DNA from: Streptomyces sp. Isolate_45 | GTDB lineage: Bacteria; Actinomycetota; Actinomycetes; Streptomycetales; Streptomycetaceae | Assembly: GCF_024721315.2 (NCBI RefSeq) | Contig: NZ_JANFAK020000079.1 | Span: 1-39,466 of the forward strand | Length of the DNA stretch: 39,466 bases | Direction of reading: 5' to 3' | Part shown: one piece after another, positions 14,339-23,938 of the stretch | Position numbering within the stretch: the first letter of the stretch is position 1 | How the letters are laid out: the number at the start of each line of letters is the position of its first letter | The notes under the pieces: model-generated | The model's input: only the letters and a program-made list of their open reading frames with translations | What the model was told of the DNA's origin: nothing | Databases searched by the model: none | Made by a program: the position numbers and the translations under genes

Positions 14339-15523
14339 ATGAGCACGAAGGACTTCGTCGAGAAGGACTACTACAAGGTCCTCGGTGTCCCGAAGGACGC
14401 GACCGAGGCCGAGATCAAGAAGGCGTACCGGAAGCTCGCACGCGAGTTCCACCCGGACGCCAACAAGGGCGACGCCTCGGCCGAGGAGCGCTTCAAGGAG
14501 ATCTCCGAGGCGAACGACATCCTCGGGGACCCCAAGAAGCGCAAGGAGTACGACGAGGCCCGCGCGCTGTTCGGGAACGGTGGCTTCCGCCCCGGCCCCG
14601 GCGGCGCCGGCGGCTCGTTCAACTTCGACCTCGGTGACCTCTTCGGAGGTCAGCAACAGCAGGGCGGTCCGGGCGGCGGCTTCGGCGGTGGCCTGGGCGA
14701 CGTCTTCGGCGGCCTGTTCAACCGCGGCACCGGCCCGGGTCCGGGTACCCGTACCCAGCCGCGCCGCGGTCAGGACATCGAGTCCGAGGTCACGCTCTCC
14801 TTCACGGAGGCCGTGGACGGCGCGACCGTCCCGCTGCGGATGTCCTCGCAGGCACCCTGCAAGGCCTGTTCCGGCACCGGCGACAAGAACGGCACCCCCC
14901 GGGTGTGCCCGACCTGCGTCGGCACCGGCCAGGTCTCGCGGGGCAGCGGCGGCGGTTTCTCGCTGACCGACCCCTGCGCCGACTGCAAGGGCCGCGGCCT
15001 CATCGCGGAGACCCCCTGCGACGTCTGCAAGGGCAGCGGGCGCGCCCGCAGCTCGCGGACGATGCAGGTCCGGATCCCGGCGGGCGTCTTCGACGGCCAG
15101 CGGATCCGGCTGCGCGGCAAGGGCGCGCCGGGCGAGCGCGGCGGCCCGGCGGGCGACCTCTACGTGGTGGTCCACGTGGACGGCCACCCGGTGTTCGGCC
15201 GCAAGGACGACAACCTGACGGTCACCGTCCCGGTGACCTTCGCGGAGGCCGCCCTCGGCGCCGAGATCAAGGTGCCGACCCTGAACGGCCCGGCGGTCAC
15301 CCTGAAGCTCCCCCCGGGCACGCCCGGCGGTCGTACGATGCGGGCCCGCGGCAAGGGCGCGGTCCGCAAGGACGGCACCCGCGGCGACCTCCTCGTCACG
15401 GTGGAGGTCACGGTTCCGACGGAGCTGTCCGACAAGGCCCGCGAGGCCCTTGAGATGTACCGCGACGCCACGGATCCCCAGGACCCGCGCGCAGCGTTGT
15501 TCGAGTCGGTGAAGGGAGCATGA
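14339..15523 (+). CDS. dnaJ: Co-chaperone DnaJ (Hsp40, type I)
   Basis: A 394-residue type I Hsp40. It has a J domain with the catalytic HPD (EFHPDANKG), which stimulates DnaK ATPase. A Gly/Phe-rich region follows (about 80-140). Four zinc motifs come next (CKACSGTG, CPTCVGTG, CADCKGRG, CDVCKGSG), then the two substrate-binding beta domains. The start ATG has AGGAGG ten bases upstream; the gap from grpE is 39 bases. It is followed one base later by hspR. Being in the hspR operon, it corresponds to DnaJ1 of actinobacteria that have two DnaJ copies. Confidence 0.98.
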   Translation: MSTKDFVEKDYYKVLGVPKDATEAEIKKAYRKLAREFHPDANKGDASAEERFKEISEANDILGDPKKRKEYDEARALFGNGGFRPGPGGAGGSFNFDLGDLFGGQQQQGGPGGGFGGGLGDVFGGLFNRGTGPGPGTRTQPRRGQDIESEVTLSFTEAVDGATVPLRMSSQAPCKACSGTGDKNGTPRVCPTCVGTGQVSRGSGGGFSLTDPCADCKGRGLIAETPCDVCKGSGRARSSRTMQVRIPAGVFDGQRIRLRGKGAPGERGGPAGDLYVVVHVDGHPVFGRKDDNLTVTVPVTFAEAALGAEIKVPTLNGPAVTLKLPPGTPGGRTMRARGKGAVRKDGTRGDLLVTVEVTVPTELSDKAREALEMYRDATDPQDPRAALFESVKGA

Positions 15524-15524
15524 G

Positions 15525-15977
15525 ATGGACGGCCGCCGCAGGAGCCACTATCAGCTGACCGACGACACCCCGGTCTACGTGATCTCGGTGGCCGCCCAGC
15601 TCTCGGGGCTGCATCCGCAGACCCTCCGCCAGTACGACCGCCTCGGCCTGGTCTCCCCGGACCGCACGGCCGGCCGCGGCCGGCGCTACTCCGCCCGGGA
15701 CATCGAGCTCCTGCGCACGGTCCAGGCGCTGTCCCAGGACGAGGGCATCAACCTGGCGGGGATCAAGCGGATCATCGAACTGGAGAACCAGGTGGCCGCG
15801 CTCCAGCAGCGCGTCGCCGAACTGTCCACGGCCGTGGACGGGGCGGCCGCCGCCCTCCAGGCCCGCGAGGCCCAGGTGCACGCGTCGTACCGGCGCGACC
15901 TGGTTCCGTACCAGCCGCCGCAGCCCGGCAGTGCCCTGGTCGTGTGGCGGCCCGGCCCGAAGCGCCCGCAGGTCTGA
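15525..15977 (+). CDS. hspR: Heat-shock repressor HspR (MerR family)
   Basis: A 150-residue MerR-type repressor. The DNA-binding domain is VYVISVAAQLSGLHPQTLRQ followed by YDRLGLVSPDRT and the wing GRGRRYSARDIELLR. A helical dimerisation segment follows (about 75-110) and then a C-terminal tail. HspR binds HAIR repeats at dnaK and clpB and needs DnaK for full repression, so free DnaK levels feed back on chaperone synthesis. The start is one base after the dnaJ stop. Matching operators are present at both predicted targets in this window. A strong terminator ends the operon. Confidence 0.97.
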   Translation: MDGRRRSHYQLTDDTPVYVISVAAQLSGLHPQTLRQYDRLGLVSPDRTAGRGRRYSARDIELLRTVQALSQDEGINLAGIKRIIELENQVAALQQRVAELSTAVDGAAAALQAREAQVHASYRRDLVPYQPPQPGSALVVWRPGPKRPQV

Positions 15978-16025
15978 ACGGCCGGCGGGCGCCGGAGGCG
16001 CCCCCCTGCACCCCGTAAGTACGCG

Positions 16026-16057
16026 AGGCCCCGCCCGGAACGCTCCGGGCGGGGCCT
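16026..16057 (+). terminator. Terminator of the dnaK operon
   Basis: A perfect 14-bp stem (AGGCCCCGCCCGGA and complement) with a four-base loop, 49 bases after the hspR stop. It also faces the convergent LuxR-type gene. Confidence 0.9.
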
Positions 16058-16105
16058 TCCGTACGTCGGGGGCATATGCCGTCCCGGAGGCCCCTGGTGG
16101 GCCCC

Positions 16106-17065
16106 TCAGGGCTCCGGGAGCGGCGGCGGGCCCGCGGAGTCGCGCAGGATGCCCGACCGGGCGATGAGGAAGCCCAGCTGGGCACGGCTGCCGCTGCCCA
16201 GGGCGGTGGCCAGCTTGGCGATGTGCGCGCGGCAGGTCCGTACGTTCATCCCCAGGCGTCGGGCGATCGCCTCGTCCACGTGCCCCTCGACCAGCAGTTG
16301 GGCGATGGAGCGCTGCACGCCCGAGATGCCGTCGGGCCGGTGGGTGTATGTAACTTCCTGGCTGAGCGGCACCGCGCGGCGCCACAACTGCTCGAAGACC
16401 TTGATGAGGTAGTCGACCAGCCCGGGGTGGCGCAGCTCCAGGGCGACCCGGCGGTCGTCGCTGACGGGGATGAACGCCACGGTGCGGTCGAACACGATCA
16501 GCCGCTCGATGAGTTCCTCGAGGGTGCGGATCTCGACCTTGCCCGTGGAGATGCGGTCCACGTAGGCGAGCGTGCCCTGGCTGTGGCGCGCGGTGTGCTG
16601 GTAGAGGGTCCGGATGCTGACGCCCCGGTCGATGAGCGGCGCGTCCCGCTCCAGGGCCTCGGTGAGGGCGTAGGACGGCCGGGCACCGCCGGGTTGGACC
16701 GTCAGCATCTCCGTGTGGCACTCGGCCGTGGCCAGGTCGAGGGCGGCGTTGATCTGGTCGAAGCCCTCCAGCACGGTGATGGCGTGCGTGTTGGCGGGGT
16801 TCTGCGCACTGATGGTCAGGAACGGCTCGAATGCATCGGTGAGGTCGATCGCGCTGCGCCGACGGTCCTGGATCTCCCGTTCGAGGGGATGCAGGCGTTG
16901 GGCGAGGGCGACCGCCGGGGGAACCGCGCGAAGCTGGTTCGCGTCATCCGGGTCGGGACGCAGCAGAGCGAATTCGAGCAGGCAGGGGATGTTTTCCACC
17001 TCGCTACGAGGTACCCGGCCGGTGCTCAGTGCCGCCGCGTAAAGTCGTGCCCCCTCGTCGCACAT
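16106..17065 (-). CDS. LuxR-type transcriptional regulator
   Basis: About 319 residues. The C-terminus is a LuxR/GerE helix-turn-helix (LVEGHVDEAIARRLGMNVRT then CRAHIAKLATALG). The large N-terminal part has no receiver or ATP-binding motif; it includes a segment like a TrmB/phospholipase-D-type sensor (IDRGVSIRTLYQHTARHSQG). I chose ATG 17065, giving MCDEGARLYAAAL. The frame is open to 17224, but that upstream part is AT-rich, contains promoter-like sequence and includes direct repeats. The gene is divergent from the DSGWN-repeat peptide, 177 bases away, so it is the likely local regulator. The ligand is unknown. Confidence 0.85.
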   Translation of the reverse strand: MCDEGARLYAAALSTGRVPRSEVENIPCLLEFALLRPDPDDANQLRAVPPAVALAQRLHPLEREIQDRRRSAIDLTDAFEPFLTISAQNPANTHAITVLEGFDQINAALDLATAECHTEMLTVQPGGARPSYALTEALERDAPLIDRGVSIRTLYQHTARHSQGTLAYVDRISTGKVEIRTLEELIERLIVFDRTVAFIPVSDDRRVALELRHPGLVDYLIKVFEQLWRRAVPLSQEVTYTHRPDGISGVQRSIAQLLVEGHVDEAIARRLGMNVRTCRAHIAKLATALGSGSRAQLGFLIARSGILRDSAGPPPLPEP

Positions 17066-17134
17066 GGATGTGACGGGGTGGGGATGTGTCGGGTTTGTAT
17101 CGTTTATGGGCAAATCTCCACCCCCCAGGGTCCT

Positions 17135-17151
17135 GAACATGCAAGAACATG
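17135..17151. promoter_or_regulatory. Direct repeat GAACATG, 10-bp period, between divergent genes
   Basis: GAACATG-CAA-GAACATG places two identical heptamers exactly one helical turn apart, followed by the palindrome GATGCATC. It lies between the LuxR-type regulator and the DSGWN-repeat gene, about 30 bases upstream of a -10-like box. It may be the binding site of that regulator. Confidence 0.45.
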
Positions 17152-17171
17152 ATGCATCGTCCCTGTGGCCG

Positions 17172-17177
17172 TAACGT
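17172..17177 (+). promoter_or_regulatory. -10-like box upstream of the DSGWN-repeat gene
   Basis: TAACGT lies 65 bases upstream of the peptide start. No good -35 is present, which would fit activator-dependent transcription through the GAACATG repeats immediately upstream. Confidence 0.35.
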
Positions 17178-17242
17178 GCCTGAATGAGCCATGGTCTGAC
17201 GTGCGGGGGAGAGGATTCCATCAAGTGAGGACGAAGCCGACC

Positions 17243-17560
17243 ATGTACAAGAGAATGCTTCGCTCGGCGCTTGCCGTTGTTTTCTCCGCTGTTGCGGTAT
17301 TTGGGGCAGTCAGCGCCGTCAATGGCGATGCGGGGAGCGCACTGGCCAGTGACAGCGGCTGGAATATCGTGCCGAAGGGTAAGTCGGACAGCGGTTGGAA
17401 CGTCGCGCCGGTCGACAGCGGCTGGAACGCCGCTCCCGCCGGTGAACCCGACAGCGGCTGGAACGACACACCCGCCGGTGAACCCGACAGCGGCTGGAAC
17501 ACCCGGCCCGCCGGAGAGCCGGACAGTGGCTGGAACGTCGCGCCCGAGAAGGCCCTCTGA
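17243..17560 (+). CDS. Secreted peptide with six DSGWN repeats
   Basis: A 105-residue protein. Residues 1-35 form a signal peptide (MYKRMLRSALAVVFSAV..., cut after ALA). The whole mature part is six repeats beginning DSGWN; the last four follow a 12-residue pattern of DSGWN-x2-P-(AGEP), while the second is cut to nine residues. Each unit carries one Trp, with no Cys. I chose ATG 17243 because it gives a normal signal peptide; an in-frame GTG at 17225 would add six residues. The stop shares one base with the start of the next gene, a Rieske-like remnant. I do not recognise the family. It could be a modified-peptide precursor, a wall- or sugar-binding repeat, or a surface peptide. Confidence 0.8.
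   Translation: MYKRMLRSALAVVFSAVAVFGAVSAVNGDAGSALASDSGWNIVPKGKSDSGWNVAPVDSGWNAAPAGEPDSGWNDTPAGEPDSGWNTRPAGEPDSGWNVAPEKAL
17351..17557 (+). repeat. Tandem repeat encoding DSGWN units
   Basis: Units begin at 17351, 17387, 17414, 17450, 17486 and 17522. Five are 36 bases and one (17387) is 27. The Trp codon and the flanking codons are nearly fixed, while the two positions after Asn vary in sequence, so the motif itself seems to be under selection. Confidence 0.9.
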
Positions 17561-17874
17561 TGACCCCCGACGACCGCGACTTCCGCCGCGAGATGGCCTC
17601 GGCCTACCGGTCCGGGTGGCAGTTCATCGATCTCGCCACCGCCATTCCCCACACCGGCGATTCGTTGATGGTCACCCTGTTCGGCCAGCCGATCGTCGTC
17701 GTGCGCGAGGAGGACGAGGACGTCCGTGCCTACCGCTGCCTGCGCCGCCCCCGGGGCGCACCGCAGCCCGTCCGCTGCGAAGTGCGGTACGGCATGGTCT
17801 TCGTCAATCTCGATCAGCGCGACCACCAGCTCTTCGAACCCGACATCACCGCCGCCACCCCCCGCAGTGCCTGA
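17560..17874 (+). CDS. Rieske-fold remnant without cluster ligands
   Basis: A 104-residue protein. Its line-up resembles the Rieske domain of ring-hydroxylating oxygenases: SGWQFIDLATAIPHTGD, then QPIVVVREEDEDVRAY, then CLRRPRGA, then VRYGMVFVNLD. The canonical CxH reads C60-Leu-Arg, and the loop that should hold CxxH is missing between RRPRGA and VRYGM. There is no catalytic domain. It therefore should not hold a [2Fe-2S] cluster. ATG overlaps the stop of the DSGWN-repeat gene by one base, so the two are made together. It has no signal peptide, unlike its partner. It may be a binding or scaffold protein; it could also be a decayed enzyme, though the clean frame and coupling argue against that. 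Confidence 0.75.
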   Translation: MTPDDRDFRREMASAYRSGWQFIDLATAIPHTGDSLMVTLFGQPIVVVREEDEDVRAYRCLRRPRGAPQPVRCEVRYGMVFVNLDQRDHQLFEPDITAATPRSA

Positions 17875-17917
17875 CGCGATCCCCCCGTCGTTGCAGATCG
17901 CCCAGGCGCTTCCCCCA

Positions 17918-17961
17918 CACAACGGCGCCATCGTGGACCTGACCACGATGGCGCCGTTGTG
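17918..17961. terminator. Strong bidirectional terminator
   Basis: A perfect 19-bp stem (17918-17936 with 17943-17961) closes a six-base loop. It lies between the Rieske-like gene (+) and the convergent PPOX-family gene (-), ending the peptide operon. Confidence 0.9.
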
Positions 17962-18031
17962 ATGTCCGCGTCCAGTGGTTGAACCGGACAATCACTTCGC
18001 TCCGGCGCGGCTTTCGCAGGCCTGATCCGTC

Positions 18032-18436
18032 TCAGGCCCGGCCCATGGCCCGGTCGAGGGTGATCTCCATGACGACCCGGTCGGGGTTGGGCGAAGGCGT
18101 CCTCCCGTAGCGCTCCGCGTAGCGCGCCACGGCGTCGGCGACCGACGCCCCGTCGGCGCGGATCACCGCCCGGCCCTCCAGGGTGGCCCAGCGCCGCCCC
18201 TCCATCTGGCACACCGCCACCCTCGCGGACCCGTCGGGCGACGCCAGGATGTTGCGCACCTTCTTGCTGTGCCTGTTGCTGATCACCCGGGCCAGGCCCG
18301 CCACCGGGTCGTACGTCACGCCCACCGGCACCACGTGCGGGGTGCCGTCGGGGCGCGGGGTGGTCAGGGTGCAGACGTGCCGCTCCCGCCAGAAGGCGAG
18401 GTACTCGGGCGTCGGGTTGAGTACGTCATGGGACAT
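18032..18436 (-). CDS. PPOX-class flavin/F420-dependent protein
   Basis: A 134-residue split-barrel protein of the pyridoxamine-5'-phosphate-oxidase-like family. Typical segments are CTLTTPRPDGTPHVVPVGV, ARVISNRHSKKVRNI and RWATLEGRAVI. In actinobacteria such proteins often use FMN or F420 as cofactor; the substrate here cannot be told. The ATG is preceded by TACTCT six bases upstream with no ribosome site, so it is probably leaderless. It is divergent from clpB; the HAIR site lies between them, 37 bases from this start, so HspR could touch both promoters. Confidence 0.85.
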   Translation of the reverse strand: MSHDVLNPTPEYLAFWRERHVCTLTTPRPDGTPHVVPVGVTYDPVAGLARVISNRHSKKVRNILASPDGSARVAVCQMEGRRWATLEGRAVIRADGASVADAVARYAERYGRTPSPNPDRVVMEITLDRAMGRA

Positions 18437-18442
18437 GGGCCG

Positions 18443-18448
18443 AGAGTA
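18443..18448 (-). promoter_or_regulatory. -10 box for a leaderless PPOX-family transcript
   Basis: TACTCT on the minus strand ends six bases before the ATG, so the transcript would begin at the start codon. Confidence 0.55.
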
Positions 18449-18472
18449 CGTCCGAAGCGTGCCCTGCTCAGC

Positions 18473-18493
18473 CTTGAGTGGAATAGACTCAAC
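18473..18493. promoter_or_regulatory. HAIR operator (HspR site) of clpB
   Basis: CTTGAGT-N7-ACTCAAC matches the HAIR consensus except for the last base. It contains a TAGACT -10-like box (18484-18489), so HspR binding would block the clpB promoter. The clpB start is 66 bases downstream. Confidence 0.9.
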
Positions 18494-18559
18494 TTTGCAG
18501 ACGCTGAATCTGTCAGAGTTACGCGCCCCGTCATCCCCGTCGGAGAGGAGAAGCCGAAA

Positions 18560-21157
<2,598 letters not shown>

Positions 21158-21280
21158 GGGGCACTGCCGCTTACCCCGGTCCTACTCCTGTCCGCCCGGA
21201 GCGGATCGCGCGTGCAGGGGTGGACACGGGGTGGGCGCGATGGGGGAGGATGGCTGTATCCGCACGAAGGGAAGTACACG

Positions 21281-21826
21281 GTGAGCATCGACCCGGCCTC
21301 GATTCCGAACTTCGGAGGGCAGCAGCCCGATCCGCAGGCCACAGGACCGGCGGGCCCCGTCGTCCCCGACCAGGACCTGGTCAAGCAGCTCCTGGAGCAG
21401 ATGGAGCTCAAGTACGTCGTCGACGACGAGGGTGACCTCGCGGCGCCGTGGGAGGACTTCCGGACGTACTTCATGTTCCGCGGCGAGGACGAGCAGCAGG
21501 TCTTCTCCGTGCGGACCTTCTACGACCGCCCCCACGCGATCGAGGACAAGCCGCAGCTGCTGGAGTCCATCGACGACTGGAACCGCCGCACCCTGTGGCC
21601 GAAGGTCTACAGCCACACCCACGACGACGGCTCGGTCCGCCTGATCGGTGAGGCGCAGATGCTGATCGGCACCGGCGTCAACCTGGAGCACTTCGTGTCC
21701 TCCACGGTCAGCTGGGTCCGCGCCTCCATCGAGTTCGACAAGTGGCTCCTGGAGCAGCTCGGCCTGGAGAAGGAAGTCGACTCCGCCGAGGGCGACGAGA
21801 AGAAGGACGACGGCGACAGCGACTAG
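21281..21826 (+). CDS. YbjN-domain protein
   Basis: A 181-residue protein of the YbjN family (type III secretion chaperone-like fold). The core contains LEQMELKYVVDDEGDL, then TYFMFRGEDEQQVFSV, then ESIDDWNRRTLWPKVY. Both ends are polar, and the last 20 residues are acidic (EGDEKKDDGDSD). It begins at GTG with an AAGGGAAG ribosome site. It is cytoplasmic, with no enzyme motif; the family is linked to stress and general protein interaction, but the biochemical role is not known. It lies 123 bases after clpB on the same strand; the order recalls the neighbourhood of clpB in other actinobacteria. Confidence 0.85.
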   Translation: MSIDPASIPNFGGQQPDPQATGPAGPVVPDQDLVKQLLEQMELKYVVDDEGDLAAPWEDFRTYFMFRGEDEQQVFSVRTFYDRPHAIEDKPQLLESIDDWNRRTLWPKVYSHTHDDGSVRLIGEAQMLIGTGVNLEHFVSSTVSWVRASIEFDKWLLEQLGLEKEVDSAEGDEKKDDGDSD

Positions 21827-21851
21827 TCGGCCGCGGCCTCCACGGCGCAAC

Positions 21852-21894
21852 CCGGCCACGCACCCGGTCATCCATGACCGCGGTGCGTGGCCGG
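21852..21894. terminator. Bidirectional hairpin terminator
   Basis: A long stem (outer CCGGCCACGCACC and inner GGTCAT with complements) with a small internal bulge and a two-base top. It separates the convergent YbjN-type and aminotransferase genes. Confidence 0.8.
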
Positions 21895-21946
21895 CCGCGT
21901 TCGCGGCACGTGGCCCGCGCCTGCGGACGCGCCGTCGCGGGCGGCG

Positions 21947-23131
21947 TCAGGCCGTCAGCCGACCCAGCCGCCGCACCGCCTCCTGGAGGACGTCGGTCTG
22001 CTTGCAGAAGGCCCAGCGGACCTGGGTGGCGCCCGCGGAGACGTCGTCGTAGAAGACCTGGTTCGGGATGGCGACCACGCCGCATCGGTCCGGCAGGGAG
22101 CGGCAGAAGGCCAGGCCGTCCTTCTCGCCCAGCGGTGAGACGTCCGTGGTGATGAAGTACGTGCCCTGCGGGCGGAAGACCTCGAAGCCGGCCGCCGTCA
22201 GGCCGTCCGCGAGGAGGTCGCGCTTGGCCGCGAGGTCCGCGCGGAAGGTGTCGTAGTAGGAGTCCGGCAGGGCCAGGGCCTCCGCGACCGCGTACTGGAA
22301 CGGCCCCGACGAGACGTACGTCAGGAACTGCTTCGCCGAACGCACCGCCGAGACCAGTGCCGGCGGGGCGGTGATCCAGCCGACCTTCCAGCCCGTGAAG
22401 GAGAACGTCTTGCCCGCCGAGGAGATCGTCACCGTGCGCTCGCGCATCCCGGGCAGCGAGGCCAGGGGGACGTGGGAGCCCTCGAAGACCAGGTGCTCGT
22501 AGACCTCGTCCGTGACGACGAGGAGGTCCCGCTCCACGGCGATCTCCGCGATCACGGTCAGCTCCTCGCGGGTGAGGACCGTGCCCGTCGGGTTGTGCGG
22601 GGTGTTCAGCAGGAGCAGCCGGGTGCGCGGGGTGATCGCGTCCCGCAGGGCGTCCAGGTCGGGGCGGAAGTGCGGCGCGCGCAGCGTGAGCGGGACGCGG
22701 ACCGCCCCGGCCATCGCGATGCAGGCCGCGTACGAATCGTAGAACGGTTCGAGCGCGATGACCTCGTCACCCGGCTCCAGAAGGGCGAGGAGGGACGCCG
22801 CGATGGCCTCCGTCGCGCCCGCCGTGACGAGCACCTCGGCGTCCGGGTCGTACGTCAGCCCGTAGAAGCGCCGCTGGTGCTCCGCGACGGCCGTACGGAG
22901 CTCCGGGACGCCAGGGCCCGGCGGGTACTGGTTGCCCCGGCCGTCGCGGACGGCCCGGACCGCCGCCTCGGCGATCTCGGCGGGGCCGTCGGTGTCGGGG
23001 AACCCCTGACCCAGGTTGATCGACCCGGTGCGGGCGGCCAGGGCCGACATCTCCGCGAAGATCGTGGTGCCGAAGGCCGCCAGGCGGCGGTTGAGGAAGG
23101 GGCGGCTGCTGCTGCTCGCGGATGCGGTCAT
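21947..23131 (-). CDS. PLP-dependent aminotransferase, class I/II
   Basis: About 394 residues of fold-type I aminotransferase. Features: INLGQGFPDTDGP, LVTAGATEA, LLLLNTPHNPTGTVL (substrate/cofactor contacts), LVVTDEVYEHL, and the Schiff-base lysine in SSAGKTFSFTGWKVGW. The last motif and the N-terminus are typical of the kynurenine/glutamine-aminotransferase and DapC-like group; either methionine/kynurenine or succinyl-diaminopimelate use is possible. I chose the second of two close Mets (23131) because AGGATGG lies six bases before it; 23140 is the alternative. It is alone on its strand. The kyn genes are 14 kb away, so a link to them is only a possibility. Confidence 0.9.
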   Translation of the reverse strand: MTASASSSSRPFLNRRLAAFGTTIFAEMSALAARTGSINLGQGFPDTDGPAEIAEAAVRAVRDGRGNQYPPGPGVPELRTAVAEHQRRFYGLTYDPDAEVLVTAGATEAIAASLLALLEPGDEVIALEPFYDSYAACIAMAGAVRVPLTLRAPHFRPDLDALRDAITPRTRLLLLNTPHNPTGTVLTREELTVIAEIAVERDLLVVTDEVYEHLVFEGSHVPLASLPGMRERTVTISSAGKTFSFTGWKVGWITAPPALVSAVRSAKQFLTYVSSGPFQYAVAEALALPDSYYDTFRADLAAKRDLLADGLTAAGFEVFRPQGTYFITTDVSPLGEKDGLAFCRSLPDRCGVVAIPNQVFYDDVSAGATQVRWAFCKQTDVLQEAVRRLGRLTA

Positions 23132-23268
23132 GGGCGCCATCCTGCGGGGAAGCTCTGGAGTTGCTCAAGTGTGCTTTGGCGTGATCGGCCGGGGGGCATC
23201 CCCCCGTCACGCGGGACGAGGGGATCCCGCACCCCGGGGGACCGGGTTTCCGAGAGGAGGCGAGGACC

Positions 23269-23610
23269 GTGGTCCTGGTCTTTGTCCTGGTGTTGGTGTT
23301 GGTGTTCGTGGTGGCGGCCTGTGCCGTCGTGGGGATCCTGGTCTCGAAGGCGAAGCGGGCCGCCGCGTACCGCCCGTACTCGGCGCGGTCGTCCTCGCGG
23401 TCGTCCTCGCACGGCCGGTCGGGTGCCGACGGGTCCGGCAGTTGGTGGGCCGCGTCGGGCGGCGCGGGCGCGAGCCACTCGTGCGGCGGTTCCTCGTCCG
23501 ACCCGGGTTCGTCCGGCGGGTCCTCGACGTCCTCCTGCGGGTCGTCGTCGTCCTCGTGTGGCGGATCGTCGTCCTCCTGCGGTGGCGGGGGCGGCTGCGG
23601 CTCCAGCTGA
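23269..23610 (+). CDS. Mini membrane protein with a Ser/Gly/Cys-rich tail
   Basis: A 113-residue protein. Residues 1-25 are a very hydrophobic helix with no positive charge before it (MVLVFVLVLVLVFVVAAC...). A short basic stretch follows (KAKRAAAYRP). From residue 40 on it is made of Ser, Gly and Asp with regularly spaced Cys (SSCGGSSSSCGGGGGCGSS at the end). The charge pattern suggests the tail faces the cytoplasm. GTG start with GAGAGGAGG eight bases upstream is one of the best ribosome sites in the window and argues that this is a real gene. I recognise no named family; a metal-binding role for the Cys-rich tail is a guess. Confidence 0.65.
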   Translation: MVLVFVLVLVLVFVVAACAVVGILVSKAKRAAAYRPYSARSSSRSSSHGRSGADGSGSWWAASGGAGASHSCGGSSSDPGSSGGSSTSSCGSSSSSCGGSSSSCGGGGGCGSS

Positions 23611-23938
23611 CCTTCCGGGAAGCGTCTTCGAGGAGTGTTGAACCGGGCGCCCGAGGGGGACAACTTCCTTCGGGCGTCTACTTGTTCGGCCCTGCGTTAC
23701 GACGTACGGGCGGCATGTTGTTGAACACGTGAACTGAGTAGCCCCCGGGGGGATGTAAACCCCGTCAAGTTGGGTAAAAACGCTGTGAGTGCCGTGCCTT
23801 TCATGATTCCCTCGGTTGAGTAGACCAGTCCTCGGACCTCCCTGGACTTCCTGTGGACCCGTGCCGGTGTCCCCCCACCCGTTGACTACCGCTGGCGGGC
23901 TCCGGCCCATCTCCCTCGCGCGTTTGCGGAGCCGACTC
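23611..23938. other. Intergenic region upstream of the DUF2617 gene
   Basis: About 330 bases with reduced GC in the middle and no supported gene. The DUF2617 frame is open back to 23816, but homologues as I know them begin at the MLTTLQTTY Met. A promoter is likely here; I cannot place it. A partial CACGTG palindrome at 23726 does not match parS. Confidence 0.5.

Noticed and set aside
16106..17224. Longer 372-residue form of the LuxR-type gene
   Set aside because: The extra N-terminal part is translated from AT-rich promoter sequence with direct repeats and does not look like protein.
23716..23736. CACGTG palindrome as a second parS site
   Set aside because: Flanking bases do not match GTTT/AAAC; the left half fails.
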